Source of the DNA: Branchiostoma floridae | Taxonomy: Eukaryota > Chordata > Leptocardii > Amphioxiformes > Branchiostomatidae | Length of the DNA: 50,207 bases | Direction: 5' to 3' | Assembly: GCF_000003815.2 (NCBI RefSeq) | Contig: NC_049984.1 | Location: 27,152,041-27,202,247, forward strand | Shown: in pieces, positions 31,408 through 41,696 of the stretch | How the letters are laid out: each line of letters opens with the position of its first letter | Numbering within the stretch: position 1 is the stretch's first letter | Position numbers and translations under genes: made by a program | Notes under the pieces: model-generated | The model's database searches: none | Told to the model about the DNA's origin: nothing | The model's input: the letters and a program-made list of their open reading frames with translations, nothing else

Positions 31408-32172
31408 AGTAAAATGAATAGAGAATTAGACAAAGTAAACAAATGGTTCCAAATTAACAAATTATCCTTAAATGTCAAGAAAACAAATTTCATTATTTTT
31501 GCAGGGAAGAAAAAATACAGTAAGGAAAATGTTAAAATAGCTATTAATAACACACCAATTAATCAAGTTACGCACACGTGTTTCTTAGGTGTCACCATTG
31601 ATGACAAACTTACCTGGAAAAAACATATTGACCTTATTTGCAAAAAAATCTATAAAAACATAGGTATTGTCAGAAAAATCGCAACGCTACTATCTTCTAA
31701 AACATATATGATATTATACTATAGTTTACTATATCCCTATCTTGCATATTGTAACATCGTATGGGCGAGTACGTACTCCACATCACTTAAACCTCTACTT
31801 CTTCTGCAGAAACGCTTCGTCCGAATAGTCTCAAATGTGTCGTATACATTCCCTTCTGCATCTTTGTTTCGTAATTTAAAAGTATTAACTATATATGATA
31901 TAAACAAACTGCAAAGTTGCCTTTTTGTTCACAAAACAATTAATAGTTCTTGTATACCAAAGCAATTCCAGAACCTTTTCCATCACAATTCAGACCACCA
32001 TCATTACAATACCAGACAGTCTAACCATTTAAAACAGATACAAGTAAAAACACAACAAAGAAAGTTTTCCATGTTGTTCAAGTGTCCGCAAATCTGGAAT
32101 AGTTTAAGTGAAGCCTTACATCTTTGTCATTCCCCACCCATCTTCAAAAACCTGTTAAAAAGTCATTATTAG
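31408..32172 (+). pseudogene. LINE-A ORF2, C-terminal part after LINE-B
   Basis: Resumes exactly after LINE-B's second duplication: MNRELDKVNKWFQINKLSLN, THTCFLGVTIDDKLTWKKHI (domain E), YSLLYPYLAYCNIVWAS, LQKRFVRIVSNVSYTFPSAS, YNTRQSNHLKQIQ, and the stop at 32170-32172. Together with the 27710-29957 part it gives a complete endonuclease-RT-C-terminus order. The remainder to 32512 is 3' UTR and A-rich tail. Confidence 0.85.
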
Positions 32173-32514
32173 ATAATCAAACATTTAATTAATCTCCCAT
32201 TCATTGTCAGTTGTTACTTTTCTTTCAACGTTATATTCTTATTACATCATTTCATTCATTTCGCCGTTATGATATTGCATTAGTTATCAATTATTGAACT
32301 ATTATGATTTATTTCCATTTTGTTAATTCTTTTGGTTACATTATTGTCTAATGTATAATTTTTACCCGTCTATTCAATCTTGTTTCTTTGGAGGAAGACT
32401 TTGTACAAGCCACGAGGCTTTTTTCTTCCCCCCTGCATGTACCTTCATCCTTTAATTTGTTTTATGTTAACTTTTTTAATGCTTGTGCAAAATAAATAAA
32501 ATAAAAAAAATCAA

Positions 32515-33085
32515 GATCATGGCACAACCGTGGCTTAGAGGGTTCTACCGTCAACGGCAAGACCAAATATGGCGGTGGGACTGACCCGACCCTCCCCCAA
32601 ATAGTGACTGCTCCAGAGGTGATTCTACTTTCAATTGACCTTGAGACAAACTCTGCAAACGGTTCACAGCTAGGTAAATTTGGGAAATATCTTGAAGGTG
32701 GAAAAGCCGTCAGAGGGTACCTGACCCCTTTATAACTGCCCTGAAATGGCTGGATGAAACTTGATAAAGAGACGCCATTCTCTATCCAATCCATTACCAT
32801 CTCTTCCTGATCGGTCCCTTTCACTATGTCCCTCCACACCTCAGGGTGTTTGTGGATCTCCCCCGCAATGAAGCAATCAGGGTCCCTAAACATTAGGGAA
32901 TCCGCTGACGCGTGCACCTTACCCCTAGAAACATCTATCACTGCCGGCGGAATCTCAACTCTCCCATCCCTCTTCCTTGTAATCCATCCTACTTTTCTCC
33001 TCAGGTATTCTTGGTAGGCGCTGAACGGGTCCATCGGAAAGCGCATCTCGAACTCGTGGATGTCTGGAGTGAAGCTTTGCTGTGT
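32515..33085 (-). pseudogene. DIRS-like RT exon, N-terminal part
   Basis: Minus-strand exon starting at acceptor TTTTTCTCCTGTTTTCAG (phase 0 at 33085) with TQQSFTPDIHEFEMRFPMDP. Further: VGWITRKRDGRVEIPPAVID, a linker, SSFIQPFQGSYKGVRYPLTA, FVSRSIESRITSGAVTIWGR and PPPYLVLPLTVEPSKPRLCH, the start of the RT fingers (P-x-x-V-x-P-L-T-V-E-P-x-K-P-R-L-C-H-D). At HDL it is cut by LINE-A. The next motif, RYLNLWM, lies at 25839 on the far side. The frame apparently continuing to 32462 is LINE-A tail. No stops, so the exon was intact when LINE-A landed. Confidence 0.75.
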
Positions 33086-34164
33086 CTGAAAACAGGAGAA
33101 AAACATCTCCTCTAGAAAAAATGTATTTCTCAACCCTCGGTAACCTCACCGCACACAAAACTTACATCCCCCTTGCCTCCTCGTTACCCCAACCGAGCCT
33201 CAATCACCTTACTATTCTACAACTGCATAAAACAAAACCGAGAAATTGAAATTTATCCAGCAACCCCTCATATTGTATCTGTTACCTGTCTCTTTCACAT
33301 GTCTTATTATGACCTGCACACAGCCCACTGTGACAAAACCCCTCACCCGAACTCTCTCATACACACCATGTGTCGGAACTCCATTCTTTTCACTAGTCCT
33401 GCTCGATCTCTCATGCTGCTCAACCCTGCCCCCCTAGCCGTAAACTAACTAACTTATCAACTAATGTACGAAATGTTGGCCATTTACTTCTGATCGGTCA
33501 GAACAAAAAGAACGAACATGTGTGATCACATCGACCAACTGATGACGATGGTCAATACACACAGAACCTTGACTCTCTAATTTGATTTTGTTTCAATTTG
33601 ATTTTGTTTGTTGTTATACTCCCATTCCAAATGAACTTCTAGTTGTTACTATCTTTCCATTTCCAAAACAATCTTTTGTCGACCAATTGCCAAATGTGAC
33701 TAATCACTAGCGAGATTACACACGCTCACATAAACACACAAGCAAAACGTAGATTGCCACATACAATTTAATCATGATCATGATCATGATCCAGTCCAGT
33801 CCAAGTCAATTTCCATTTTTCCGCACAGCCTTTGCAAACTCATATGAGATTCCCCTCACATATCACATCTCAAAAGTACATAACAAACCTGACTTTTACA
33901 ACAGTATCCACTGCCAGGCTTACAACAAAATCGAGCAAAGAAAAGAAAAATTTTATAAACACGCATCATGTTTCAGAATGTTAAACATCAACTCCAATCC
34001 TTTACTTTGATACTCATCACATCTCTTCTGTACATGGCTTTAAATAAACTTCAATACTTCCATTTGTGAGACAAATCCCCCTTCTTTTGTACTTTGCCAT
34101 GAAAACACTTCCATACTTCTTCTCGAGAGATATCAAACATCATTGTACATGACACAAAAATACA
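33086..34164 (-). other. Intron-like interval between gag and RT exons
   Basis: About 1 kb with no conserved ORF on the element's strand, ending at the strong acceptor at 33086. Contains an ATGATC-type hexamer array at about 33772-33792. Nothing else seen. Confidence 0.4.
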
Positions 34165-34725
34165 TTAGCGTTTTTTCTTTGGGTTAGTACACCCTCTAGC
34201 CCAATGTCCCTTCTGCCCGCATCTGGGACACTCATCCTCTGGGCGGGGGCCTCGGTTTCTCCTACTACTAGACCTCCTCGGACTTTGATTCTTGTACGGC
34301 TCAAACCAATTGCTAGTATTAGCTCTATTCGCCCTACTATACGACATGGTCTCGCCTTGGTCTTCACACTCAAAAACCTCTGACATTGCATTCAGTGTTT
34401 TAAAGCATCCAGCCATACTCTTATTCACTTTTTTAAGTATTGGCGATCCGAGGAGGTCCATGAGCACATCTTTAAAGCGTGGTGACCTAGCTACCGGGCG
34501 CACTCTTTGTAGGATAATTTCATATTCCTCAGCCATGGGGTGGCCCTGCACCCGAGCCTGGTTCGCCAGTGTCTCCAACAACGCCACTGCCCTACGATGA
34601 TCAAAGGCCGCTAACGGCCTTGCAGCCAGTAGGAGGATCTCTTCCTTTATGCCATCAACCGACCGTCCCTGCAACCGGTCGATCTGTTGTCTCAACGCCA
34701 GAAACTCCGCCCTGATGTCCCAGGC
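34165..34725 (-). CDS. DIRS-like gag exon with CCHC zinc knuckle
   Basis: 187 codons including the stop. The acceptor GCTAG at about 34726 leads into AWDIRAEFLALRQQIDRLQG, in phase 0. Helical middle (LLLAARPLAAFDHRRAVALL, PRFKDVLMDLLGSPILKKVN), an Arg/Ser-rich stretch, then CPRCGQKGHWARGC, a C-x2-C-x4-H-x4-C zinc knuckle, and a basic end (NPKKKR-stop). Known: gag packages the element RNA; the knuckle binds RNA. The upstream Q-rich exon joins it in frame across a 1.34-kb intron. The exon itself is unbroken. Confidence 0.65.
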   Translation of the reverse strand, partial: AWDIRAEFLALRQQIDRLQGRSVDGIKEEILLLAARPLAAFDHRRAVALLETLANQARVQGHPMAEEYEIILQRVRPVARSPRFKDVLMDLLGSPILKKVNKSMAGCFKTLNAMSEVFECEDQGETMSYSRANRANTSNWFEPYKNQSPRRSSSRRNRGPRPEDECPRCGQKGHWARGCTNPKKKR

Positions 34726-36064
34726 CTAGCGTAACACATAACACCTCTGCAGTTAGTGTTTCATCACAACATGCCGCCTTACATGCGGACCCTTCTTCGC
34801 CATGAAGCACCCGCCACCCACGAGGCTGCCCGACCGACGCTACTCAGCGCTTACACAAGCCTTAACACAAAGGCCGCAAACGCCCAGCACGAACAGTCAG
34901 GCACCCGCAAGTGCGCGTTGCTTCACACAAAATGAAAACACCCGCCAAGCCCAGGAAAACCAGTCACCGCCGCCAAGTATTCGCGTACTAGGAACACGAA
35001 CACCCAGCCCGGCAACCAGAAAAACTGCACATACGCGTCGTTTTCCCTATGAAACACCCGCCACCCACGAGGCTGCCCGACCGCCGCTACTCATCGTTTG
35101 CACAAGCCGCAAACGCCCAGCACGAACAGTCAGGCACCCGCAAGTGCGCGTTGCTTCACACAAAAAGAAAACACCCACCATGCACAGGAAAACCAGTCAC
35201 CGCCGCCAAGTATTCGCGTACTAGGAACACGAACACCCAGCCCGGCAACCAGAAAAAACTGCACATGCGCGTCGCTTTCCCTATGAAACACCCGCCACCC
35301 ACGAGGCTGCCCGACCGACGCTACTCAGCATTTGCACTAGCCTTAACACAAGGCCGCAAACGCCCAGCACGAACAGTCAGGCACCCGCAAGTGCGCGTTG
35401 CTTCACACACAATGAAAAAACACCCGCCATGCACAGGAAAACCAGTCACCGCCGCCAAGTATTCTCGTACTAGGAACACGAACACCCAGCCCGGCAACCA
35501 GAAAAACTGCACATACGCGTCGTTTTCCCTATGAAACACCCGCCACCCACGAGGCTGCCCGACCGACGCTACTAAGCGTTTGCACAGACCTTAACACAAG
35601 GCCGCAAACGCCCAGCACGAACAGTCAGGCACTCGCAAGTGCGCGTTGCTTCACACACAATGAAAACACCCGCCATGCACAGGAAGACCAGTCACCACCG
35701 CCAAGTATTCGCGTACCAGGAACACGAACACCCAGCCCGGCGACCAGAGAAACTGCACATACGCGTTGCTTCCCCTTAGACACCCGCCACCCACAAGGCT
35801 GGCCGACTAACGCACCTCAGCATCTGCACCATGGAACCAGGCAGCAAACGCTCAGCACGACCGAAACGGAGCCCGCGGGTGACCGTTGCCATATAAATAC
35901 AAACCCAAACAATGTTCAACGTTATCAGTCTAATAACCCCTCCCAAGCATCACACAACAAATCAGTCGAACTATCAAGGAACATGCAACCATGCCCGACA
36001 TAGAAAAACCAACAACGTCCCCAAACCTGATACCAAAAAAAAAAAAAATTTGAAGCCTAATCAC
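34726..36064 (-). other. Intron of the DIRS-like gag, with minisatellite
   Basis: Donor CAACAG|GTGATT at 36065/36064 and acceptor GCTAG|GCC at 34726/34725; both flanking exons are whole codons (126 and 187). Contains the ~247-bp tandem repeat (34802-35890). A poly-A (plus-strand) run sits at about 36036-36049. Confidence 0.5.
34802..35890 (+). repeat. ~247-bp GC-rich minisatellite, about 4.4 units
   Basis: Units begin at 34802, 35049, 35283, 35531 and about 35778, each with ATGAA(A/G)CACCCGCCACCC or a close variant. Periods are 247, 234, 248 and ~247; the second unit lacks about 13 bases (the CTTAACACAAGG segment). Units are nearly identical apart from scattered changes, and the last is partial and more diverged. 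Proline-rich plus-strand ORFs here merely follow the repeat. No retroelement motif is encoded. Confidence 0.85.
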
Positions 36065-36442
36065 CTGTTGGTTTTGTCCTCCTGCGACTTGTCCCTGAAC
36101 AACTTGCTGTTGGGCCCCCTGAACTTGCTGGGCCGGCAGTGCCTGCTGTGCCGCCTGCGGTGCCTGCTGTGCCGCCTGCGGTGCCTGCTGTGCCGCCTGC
36201 GGTGCCTGCGGAGCGTGTTGCTGCTGTGCCGTTAGTGCCTGCTGCTGTGCCGGTAGTCCTTGCTGCTGTGCCGGTAGCGCCTGCTGTTGGGCCGCCGGAG
36301 CCTGCGGTGGTGCTTGCTGCTGCTGCTGTACTGGTATCCCCGAAGCTACCTGAGCTACCGGCTGTGGGGCTGCCACTCTCGGAAGTTGCTGCGTCCTGGA
36401 CGGCAACTGCCCTCCGGTAGGCACCCTCGGTGTTTGGGACAT
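36065..36442 (-). CDS. DIRS-like gag, Q-rich first coding exon
   Basis: 126 whole codons from MSQTPRVPTGGQLPSRTQQL to the donor at 36065. Extremely Gln/Ala/Pro-rich: a run of QQQQQ, then units such as LPAQQQ and three tandem copies of PQAAQQA (21 bp each, about 36143-36205). No folded domain expected; low-complexity N-termini are usual in gag-like proteins. The start is the first ATG of the frame. An overlapping frame (minus 36548-36057) is Thr/Gly-rich and looks like a shadow of the repeat. Confidence 0.55.
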
Positions 36443-37327
36443 ACTGAAACTTCACCACAAATACAGACACCGTCAGAATTGACTTTGACACACATCCAAA
36501 AACTAAACCCACTCGAGCAATCCTCCGCCGCGCTGGCACACACCGCACGCGGTCACAAGGGAATCATGACACGAGTTTCCCTCCCCCCACGTACAGACAA
36601 TGCCTACCGCATTTCCTGTAAACCCATTTACCAGAAAAAATGTTCACTCAATACCCACCCTGCAACGGCAAACACATGCAAATCTCCCCTGCGCCCTCTC
36701 CACGACTTTCCCAAAACTCACGCTCTAAACCCAACAAACTCAGCTTAAGACGAACAAAAAGCGCAGGCCCACCAACACTAAACAAAGGTAGAAACCCGAG
36801 TTTCCTTCAAACCTTTTCTCGTACACAGTCAAAACTCAGAACGTGGAAAAACGTGGTTGCACAAACAATGCCCTCTCCGAGCCAAGGTCCCTCACACCGG
36901 CTGCTCGGATGAATCCAAAGAGAGACAGATAGGTGGTGTGTTCTGTACTTATATGGTGGAAGGAAATCACGTGATTCACATGATCACATGATCAACCAAT
37001 GAGCGCACAGTGAAGATAGAACCATAAATGCCGCATTAGAGCTTTCTGTGATCCAAATTTGATCTTTTGGTGATGTTTACAAGATAGAAGAAAGGATTGT
37101 GTTGATTAAAAACGAAAATGGCCACTTTTTTGAAAATCGCTGATAATTTCCATTTCAAGTCGTGAGAGGGTCAGCAATGGGTTGGGAATCAGTCAGGAGT
37201 GATTCGGCAGTCTGCGGCTATAGGTCGGGATGTTCGGCGCTAAAAGGTAGGCGTGGCCTAAACTGGCCTGGTGCTCGGGAGCTAAATTCTGCTATGTGTA
37301 ACCTAGGCATAATGTAAGTCATTTGTA
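36443..37327. other. 5' region of the DIRS-like element and flank
   Basis: No recognised gene. The element's 5' end must lie here, but no inverted or split direct repeat was found by eye. Short overlapping ORFs on both strands look fortuitous. Confidence 0.35.
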
Positions 37328-38253
37328 TTAACCCTATCCAGGCCGGGCTTTTTTGGGATACCTGGGACCGGGGGAGGGGCTCTTCTGACCCCCCCTTCGT
37401 AATTTCAAAACGGCTTGGGTTACGATCACCAAATTTGGAGGGGATGATGTACTAGTAAAGTTTTATATTTTCCGTAAGTTTAGTATCGTTATGGCGTAAT
37501 ATGACATAATTATGACGTCATAATGTCATATTTTAGGCTTAAATCGTCTACATATGAAATTTCCGCTATACTTAAAGGTATTAAAGAAAATGATGACTAT
37601 AAAGGTTATCGTATTGGTGTCTAAGTCTGCCAAGTCTTTTGTTGCCAATGACGACAACACTGACGCTAATATGACGTCAGAAAATGACGTCATTTGTCCG
37701 CCATCTTGGATCGACAAGCTTGAATTTTCTAAAATACGATTTTTTCCACATATAACCCCGAAACCCAATGGAAGTGGACGAAAAAGGTTTAAATGATTGT
37801 TTTTTTGTAAGAAAATAAAAGATTTTGACGGAATTTGATTAAAAATAACATGTATTTATCGCTGAAAATGGCATTGTCCGCCATCTTGGATTTTGACCCA
37901 TGACGTAATCAAATTAGCATAAATTATGAATAATTAATTAGAAATGTAACTTAAAATTACACAGCATCTTAATAATATAGATAAACAAGTTTGGTTTAGC
38001 AATAAAACTATGAAATCCCATAATTCCAACTGAAATTAGTAAATTTGGCAAAATATGCCTGTCAGAAACCCGTTGCCATGGCAACACGAAAAATCACAAA
38101 CTAAAATTTTTTTCTCAGAATTGTTGCTAACAATATTTTAGGAAAAGTCACCAAGTTTCGTCGTCCTAGCACACGTCGTTCGGCAGTTCTTCGACGTCAA
38201 AGTTATCACAGGCACTTTTAGACCCCCCCCCCCCCCGGTCTGGATAGGGTTGA
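37328..38253. mobile_element. piggyBac-like MITE, complete copy 2
   Basis: TTAA at 37328-37331, then CCCTATCCAGGCCGGGCTTT; the right end is CCCGGTCTGGATAGGG at 38234-38249 followed by TTGA (TTAA with one change). The inverted repeats pair over about 16 bases. A poly-C run precedes the right terminus. Interior: TGACGTCA at 37513-37520, 37672-37679 and 37685-37692, CCGCCATCTTGGAT at about 37698 and 37878, GTTGCCATGGCAACAC at about 38072. No transposase ORF. Similar along its length to 4904-5795. Confidence 0.75.
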
Positions 38254-38681
38254 AGCAAGTAACTTTCCATTTATGAGGAAAAACACTATGAATAAAATGC
38301 ATTAGATGACTGGACCAGGTGTAATACTGATAATAGGTTATACTGATCTCCAAGCACATTAATATGATTCGATTTCTGGACAAACCAAAGAGGCATAGTT
38401 TTCACTTGACCAATTTAATACAGTCAATCAGCTGTCTTCATTGCCCACGTCTTTTCCTGACATCGTACTCTAATTTTTGAAGGGCTACATTCAGTATATC
38501 TGTTTCATCTGATTTACACTAATCAAAACTGTATTACTCAAGTCAATTTCTTGTCTTGGCAACTTCGTGAATGAATGTTGCACGCATGTTTATGGTGTCA
38601 CTGATTGTACAGTTTGTATAATTTTGAAAATAAAAGTAAAAGAGCAGCGATTTACAAATGTACTTTCTTAGTTCTCAGATG
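38254..38681. other. No gene seen
   Basis: AT-rich spacer between two MITEs. It ends with CTCAGATG (38674-38681), the left target duplication of the hAT-type MITE. Confidence 0.4.
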
Positions 38682-38880
38682 AGGGTCTGCATGGGGGGTC
38701 CCGACAACGATTTACGCTGAATTCAGAAGAACACCCTACGTATTACGCTATATCAAGGAAGGCAATTACGCTAAATTTGGTCGACTCGCTACGATTTATG
38801 TAGATAAGATGGTTTTCCCTACGAATTACGGGAAATAAAATAGGCTGCCTACGCCTTACGGAAAAGAGCATGCAGACCCT
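38682..38880. mobile_element. hAT-type MITE, 199 bp
   Basis: Perfect 12-bp inverted repeats AGGGTCTGCATG / CATGCAGACCCT at 38682-38693 and 38869-38880, flanked by a perfect 8-bp duplication CTCAGATG (38674-38681 and 38881-38888). An 8-bp duplication is diagnostic of hAT-like transposition. The interior holds six variants of CTACGNNTTACG(C/G): about 38706, 38736, 38761, 38789, 38818 and 38848. No ORF. Confidence 0.85.
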
Positions 38881-38888
38881 CTCAGATG

Positions 38889-40190
38889 TGTGAACTACAA
38901 CATTTTAGGTAAAATGTAGAAAACAGTCATCTTAAAAGCAGAGTAAATCTTGGCAAAAACCTTGTCCTATTGCTTAAATGTTTTCAACAAATTTCTTTTT
39001 CCAGCACATCAGCATTTATGAGATACGAGAACAAACTGTTACATATCAAATTGGGGCCTACGCCCACATCAAGTTGTTTGCTCTGGTTTCAAATACTACA
39101 TCCATGAAGATATGAAGATAGATAAAAACCCTGTTTCTCTATACCTCACTTCGCTGTATTGATACAATCAACATGGATACTACATGGCAGTGTGATCTTA
39201 TACAGCATCCACATTATGAATTGCGACTCTATCAGTAAAATCAGAGAAATGCCACTTAGGTGTCGTGTGTAACATTGTACAAATCATAAGTGAAATATTG
39301 TTTCTTTTATACATTTACTTAACCCTACTACTTACATGTAACTCGGCCCATCAAAAGGTTATTCTAATTAGCCAGGCATTGATTTGCCAAGTAGTCCTGA
39401 TGTACATGTACGTAAATCTTGTCTAAACCCCTCTACGGGTGTCTAAATAAATGAGCGTACGTGTTTGTTTTGCTATGTTGTCATGTAGAATAATAGTTCT
39501 TCCTGTGAATCATAGTAAGAGTAAAACCCTGCTATGAGCTATTCCTTCACATGTATATGACAAGTATCAGTAATCTATTTACTATAGGCTGGGAGCCTCT
39601 TAACCCCGATGGGACTACAATATATCTCACATTTTACTCATTTCAAGGCTGATATTCCTGTCAATTCGTCTGCCAACTTGAATCAGTATGTGAAACAGGT
39701 TTTTCAGGTTGAATTTAAATTTGATTTACTGATAGAAAATAAACCCATAGAACCAAACTGTTGCTGAAATTGATAATGATAAATTTCAAATGCTACATAT
39801 AATGGTTTTCAAAGAAATTTCAGTAGTGATTTATATAGCTATATAGCTTAGACATTCAGGTAGGTGGATGTGCGAAATAACAGTCACCCATAGAAGATCT
39901 ATCCAGTTGCTTTAACGGTACTTTTACGTAGGAAAGAAGACACTTTAGATTATAGACCGTCCAATGCTAACGCCTTGCGGATGGTTGAAGGTTTTATATG
40001 TACTAGTAGTAAATGGTTTATTATTGGTAAAAACATCGACTTTGCAGTAGAAACTGAATTGCGCCGACTCATACAGTAAAACAAGAACAACGTTATCGAT
40101 ATTACATGAAACTTCACAGGATTACAATATTTACAAGTAACATCTACTGATTAACAATTACAATTAATATAAATATGATACTTTCGGACT
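38889..40190. other. No gene seen
   Basis: 1.3 kb of AT-rich non-coding sequence without recognisable elements. Confidence 0.45.
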
Positions 40191-41622
40191 ATTACAATTA
40201 CAATTCATGCTCAATTGGGTCTCAGTTCGAACTTGTCACGTTTACTGTCCAGAACGAATTGCAGATCAGGTCTGTGTGTCATCACTAAGGAGTTTAGCCA
40301 GTGTAGGCTTGGCGCTCGTCGTGTATCGCCTAGTGCCCCTAGGTTGGGGGTACAGACATGAGTTCCTGAGTTGTGTACCATGTTGTTCTCCTCGAGTTGG
40401 AGGCAGCCAGGAACAGAAGCGTGGCGACTGTTGGATTTTCTTGGCAAAGTTCATGCAGAGGTCGTGTCTGCGATCAGAAAGTGATTGTAGAGTCAATGAT
40501 CGCAAGGCGTCAGGATATGAAACATACTGCCGACCCAGCATAATCCTACAGGCACGTTTCTGAACGCGTTCAAGTCGGTTGATTTGCTTGTTGTTGAGGG
40601 CGGCGTTCCAAACTGGAGCTGCGTACTCAAGCAACGGTCGAACATACCCGCAGTAGATGGCAGTGAGGTCAGCTGTTGGAAGGCCGGCTCGTCGCAGTCT
40701 GCACAGTAGAAACAGCCGTCTGCTCCCCTTTGTCACCATACTGTCCACTTGTGCGTCCCACCCAAGGTCCGACTGAATCTGGAGACCAAGCAGTCTTGCT
40801 TGTGTCACCACAGTGAGCACCTTACCTCCCAGTGTAAGGACTGGGGCTGGTGGGGGTCGACGCATGAAGCAAATCTGCATAACTAAACACTTTTTGGGGT
40901 TCAGCAGCATGTGGTTTCTGTCAGACCAGTTCTGCAAGCTGTCTAACTCATCCTGCATGGATAAAAGTGAGTCAGTCTGGCGGTTTTCTCCCAGGTTAAG
41001 GTCGTCGACGTACTTCCAGTACTCGCTGTTCGGTGTCCCAGCATCGTTGATCATGGCCAAGAAGATCAGAGGTCCCAGCAAAGTTCCCTGAGCCACCCCA
41101 CAAGTGAGTGACTCCCAGTGTGACAGTGCATGCTGGTAACTGACCCGCTGTCTACGGCAAGATACAAAGCTGCACACCCACGGGAGAAGAGAGGGTCGTG
41201 CACCCATTTGTACGAGTTTTGTGATGGCTGTCGTGTGGCACACTCTATCGAATGCCTTGCTGAAATCAGTCAGTACAAGGCTACCGACAGATTGCTTCCC
41301 CTCTGCACCCTTGTAGAAGAAGTCCAGGATCTCTATCAGACAGTGGGTAGTGGAGATGCCTCTGAGGTTCCCCAACTGCCTTGTGTCTACCGCCGGTAAG
41401 ATGTCGCGAAGAAGCCACGAGAGGACAAAACCCTCCACTACTTTAGCAAACTGTGATGTTAGTGACACTGGTCTCATTTTGTCCAAGTCTGCTGGTTGTT
41501 CCTTCGGGACGGGAATGACGATCGCATCACGCCACTCAGGTGGTACTCTGCCCTGTCGTAGGGATGCGTTGTTATGAGATGTTAGTACAGTGGCCGGGTT
41601 AACGGCTACAAGGTGCGGCTAG
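40190..41622 (-). mobile_element. 5'-truncated LINE with (TAATTG)n tail
   Basis: Minus-strand LINE. The tail appears on the plus strand as ATTACAATTACAATTCATG at about 40190-40208. Coding runs from about 41620 to 40266. The 5' border coincides with an (AT)n tract. No target duplication identified. Confidence 0.65.
40266..41620 (-). pseudogene. LINE reverse transcriptase (jockey/CR1 superfamily), 5'-truncated
   Basis: Open frame of about 450 codons without stops from VPPEWRDAIVIPVPKEQPAD (upstream of the first Met at 41486) through MRPVSLTSQFAKVVEGFVL, GISTTHCLIEILDFFYKGA, LVLTDFSKAFDRVCHTTAI (domain A), CGVAQGTLLGPLIFLAMIND (domain B; Ala for the usual Pro), YWKYVDDLNLGE (domain C, YVDD), LNPKKCLVMQI, RLLGLQIQSDLGWDAQVD (domain E) and YCGYVRPLLEYAAPVWNAAL. 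The stop is at 40266. Known: RT of an APE-type LINE; the endonuclease is missing through 5' truncation. The WKYVDDLTLGE-type motif C recalls a LINE lineage common in cnidarians and amphioxus. Confidence 0.8.
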
Positions 41623-41624
41623 CA

Positions 41625-41692
<68 letters not shown>
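41623..41692. repeat. (AT)n microsatellite
   Basis: About 68 bases of almost pure AT dinucleotides, interrupted once by AC near 41639. The antisense YIYIYI ORF is an artefact of it. Confidence 0.95.

Positions 41693-41696
<4 letters not shown>

Larger units (their letters stand above)
25840..32512 (+). mobile_element. CR1-like LINE-A, near full length, inserted in the DIRS-like RT
   Basis: Plus-strand LINE with 5' UTR (25840-26295), ORF1, ORF2 (split by two younger LINEs) and an A-rich tail ending ATAAATAAAATAAAAAAAATC at about 32512. Outside it, both edges continue the DIRS-like RT: LCHDL on the right, RYLNLWM on the left. AAGAT flanks both sides (25835-25839 and 32513-32517), a short target duplication. 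A GC-rich leader with GGAGCCCCCGCCGGTAAG near 26095-26117 carries a strong splice-donor-like sequence. Confidence 0.8.
23512..36442 (-). mobile_element. DIRS-like tyrosine-recombinase retroelement, multi-exon, interrupted by LINEs
   Basis: Minus-strand series in the order expected of a tyrosine-recombinase retrotransposon: gag (Q-rich exon, zinc-knuckle exon), RT, RNase H, a conserved unknown domain, and a recombinase. Evidence for one unit: codirectional order, RT pieces that meet across LINE-A, and splice sites in phase 0. Minus the 6.7-kb LINE-A insertion the unit is about 6.3 kb. Terminal repeats were not recognised, so the coordinates are the coding limits. RT carries a deletion and the recombinase is incomplete: the copy is dead. 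Confidence 0.6.

Noticed and set aside
34802-35539. Proline-rich plus-strand ORFs across the minisatellite (for example 34802-35224 and 35049-35534)
   Set aside because: They follow the 247-bp repeat, occur in more than one frame, and carry no domain; the real exons of the region are on the other strand.
34802-35890. CRISPR-like array
   Set aside because: Units are ~247 bp and contiguous with no unique spacers, in an animal genome; it is a minisatellite.
36057-36548. Thr/Gly/Ala-rich minus-strand ORF overlapping the Q-rich exon
   Set aside because: It is an alternate frame of the CAG-type repeats; the Q-rich frame has a donor in phase with the gag exon.
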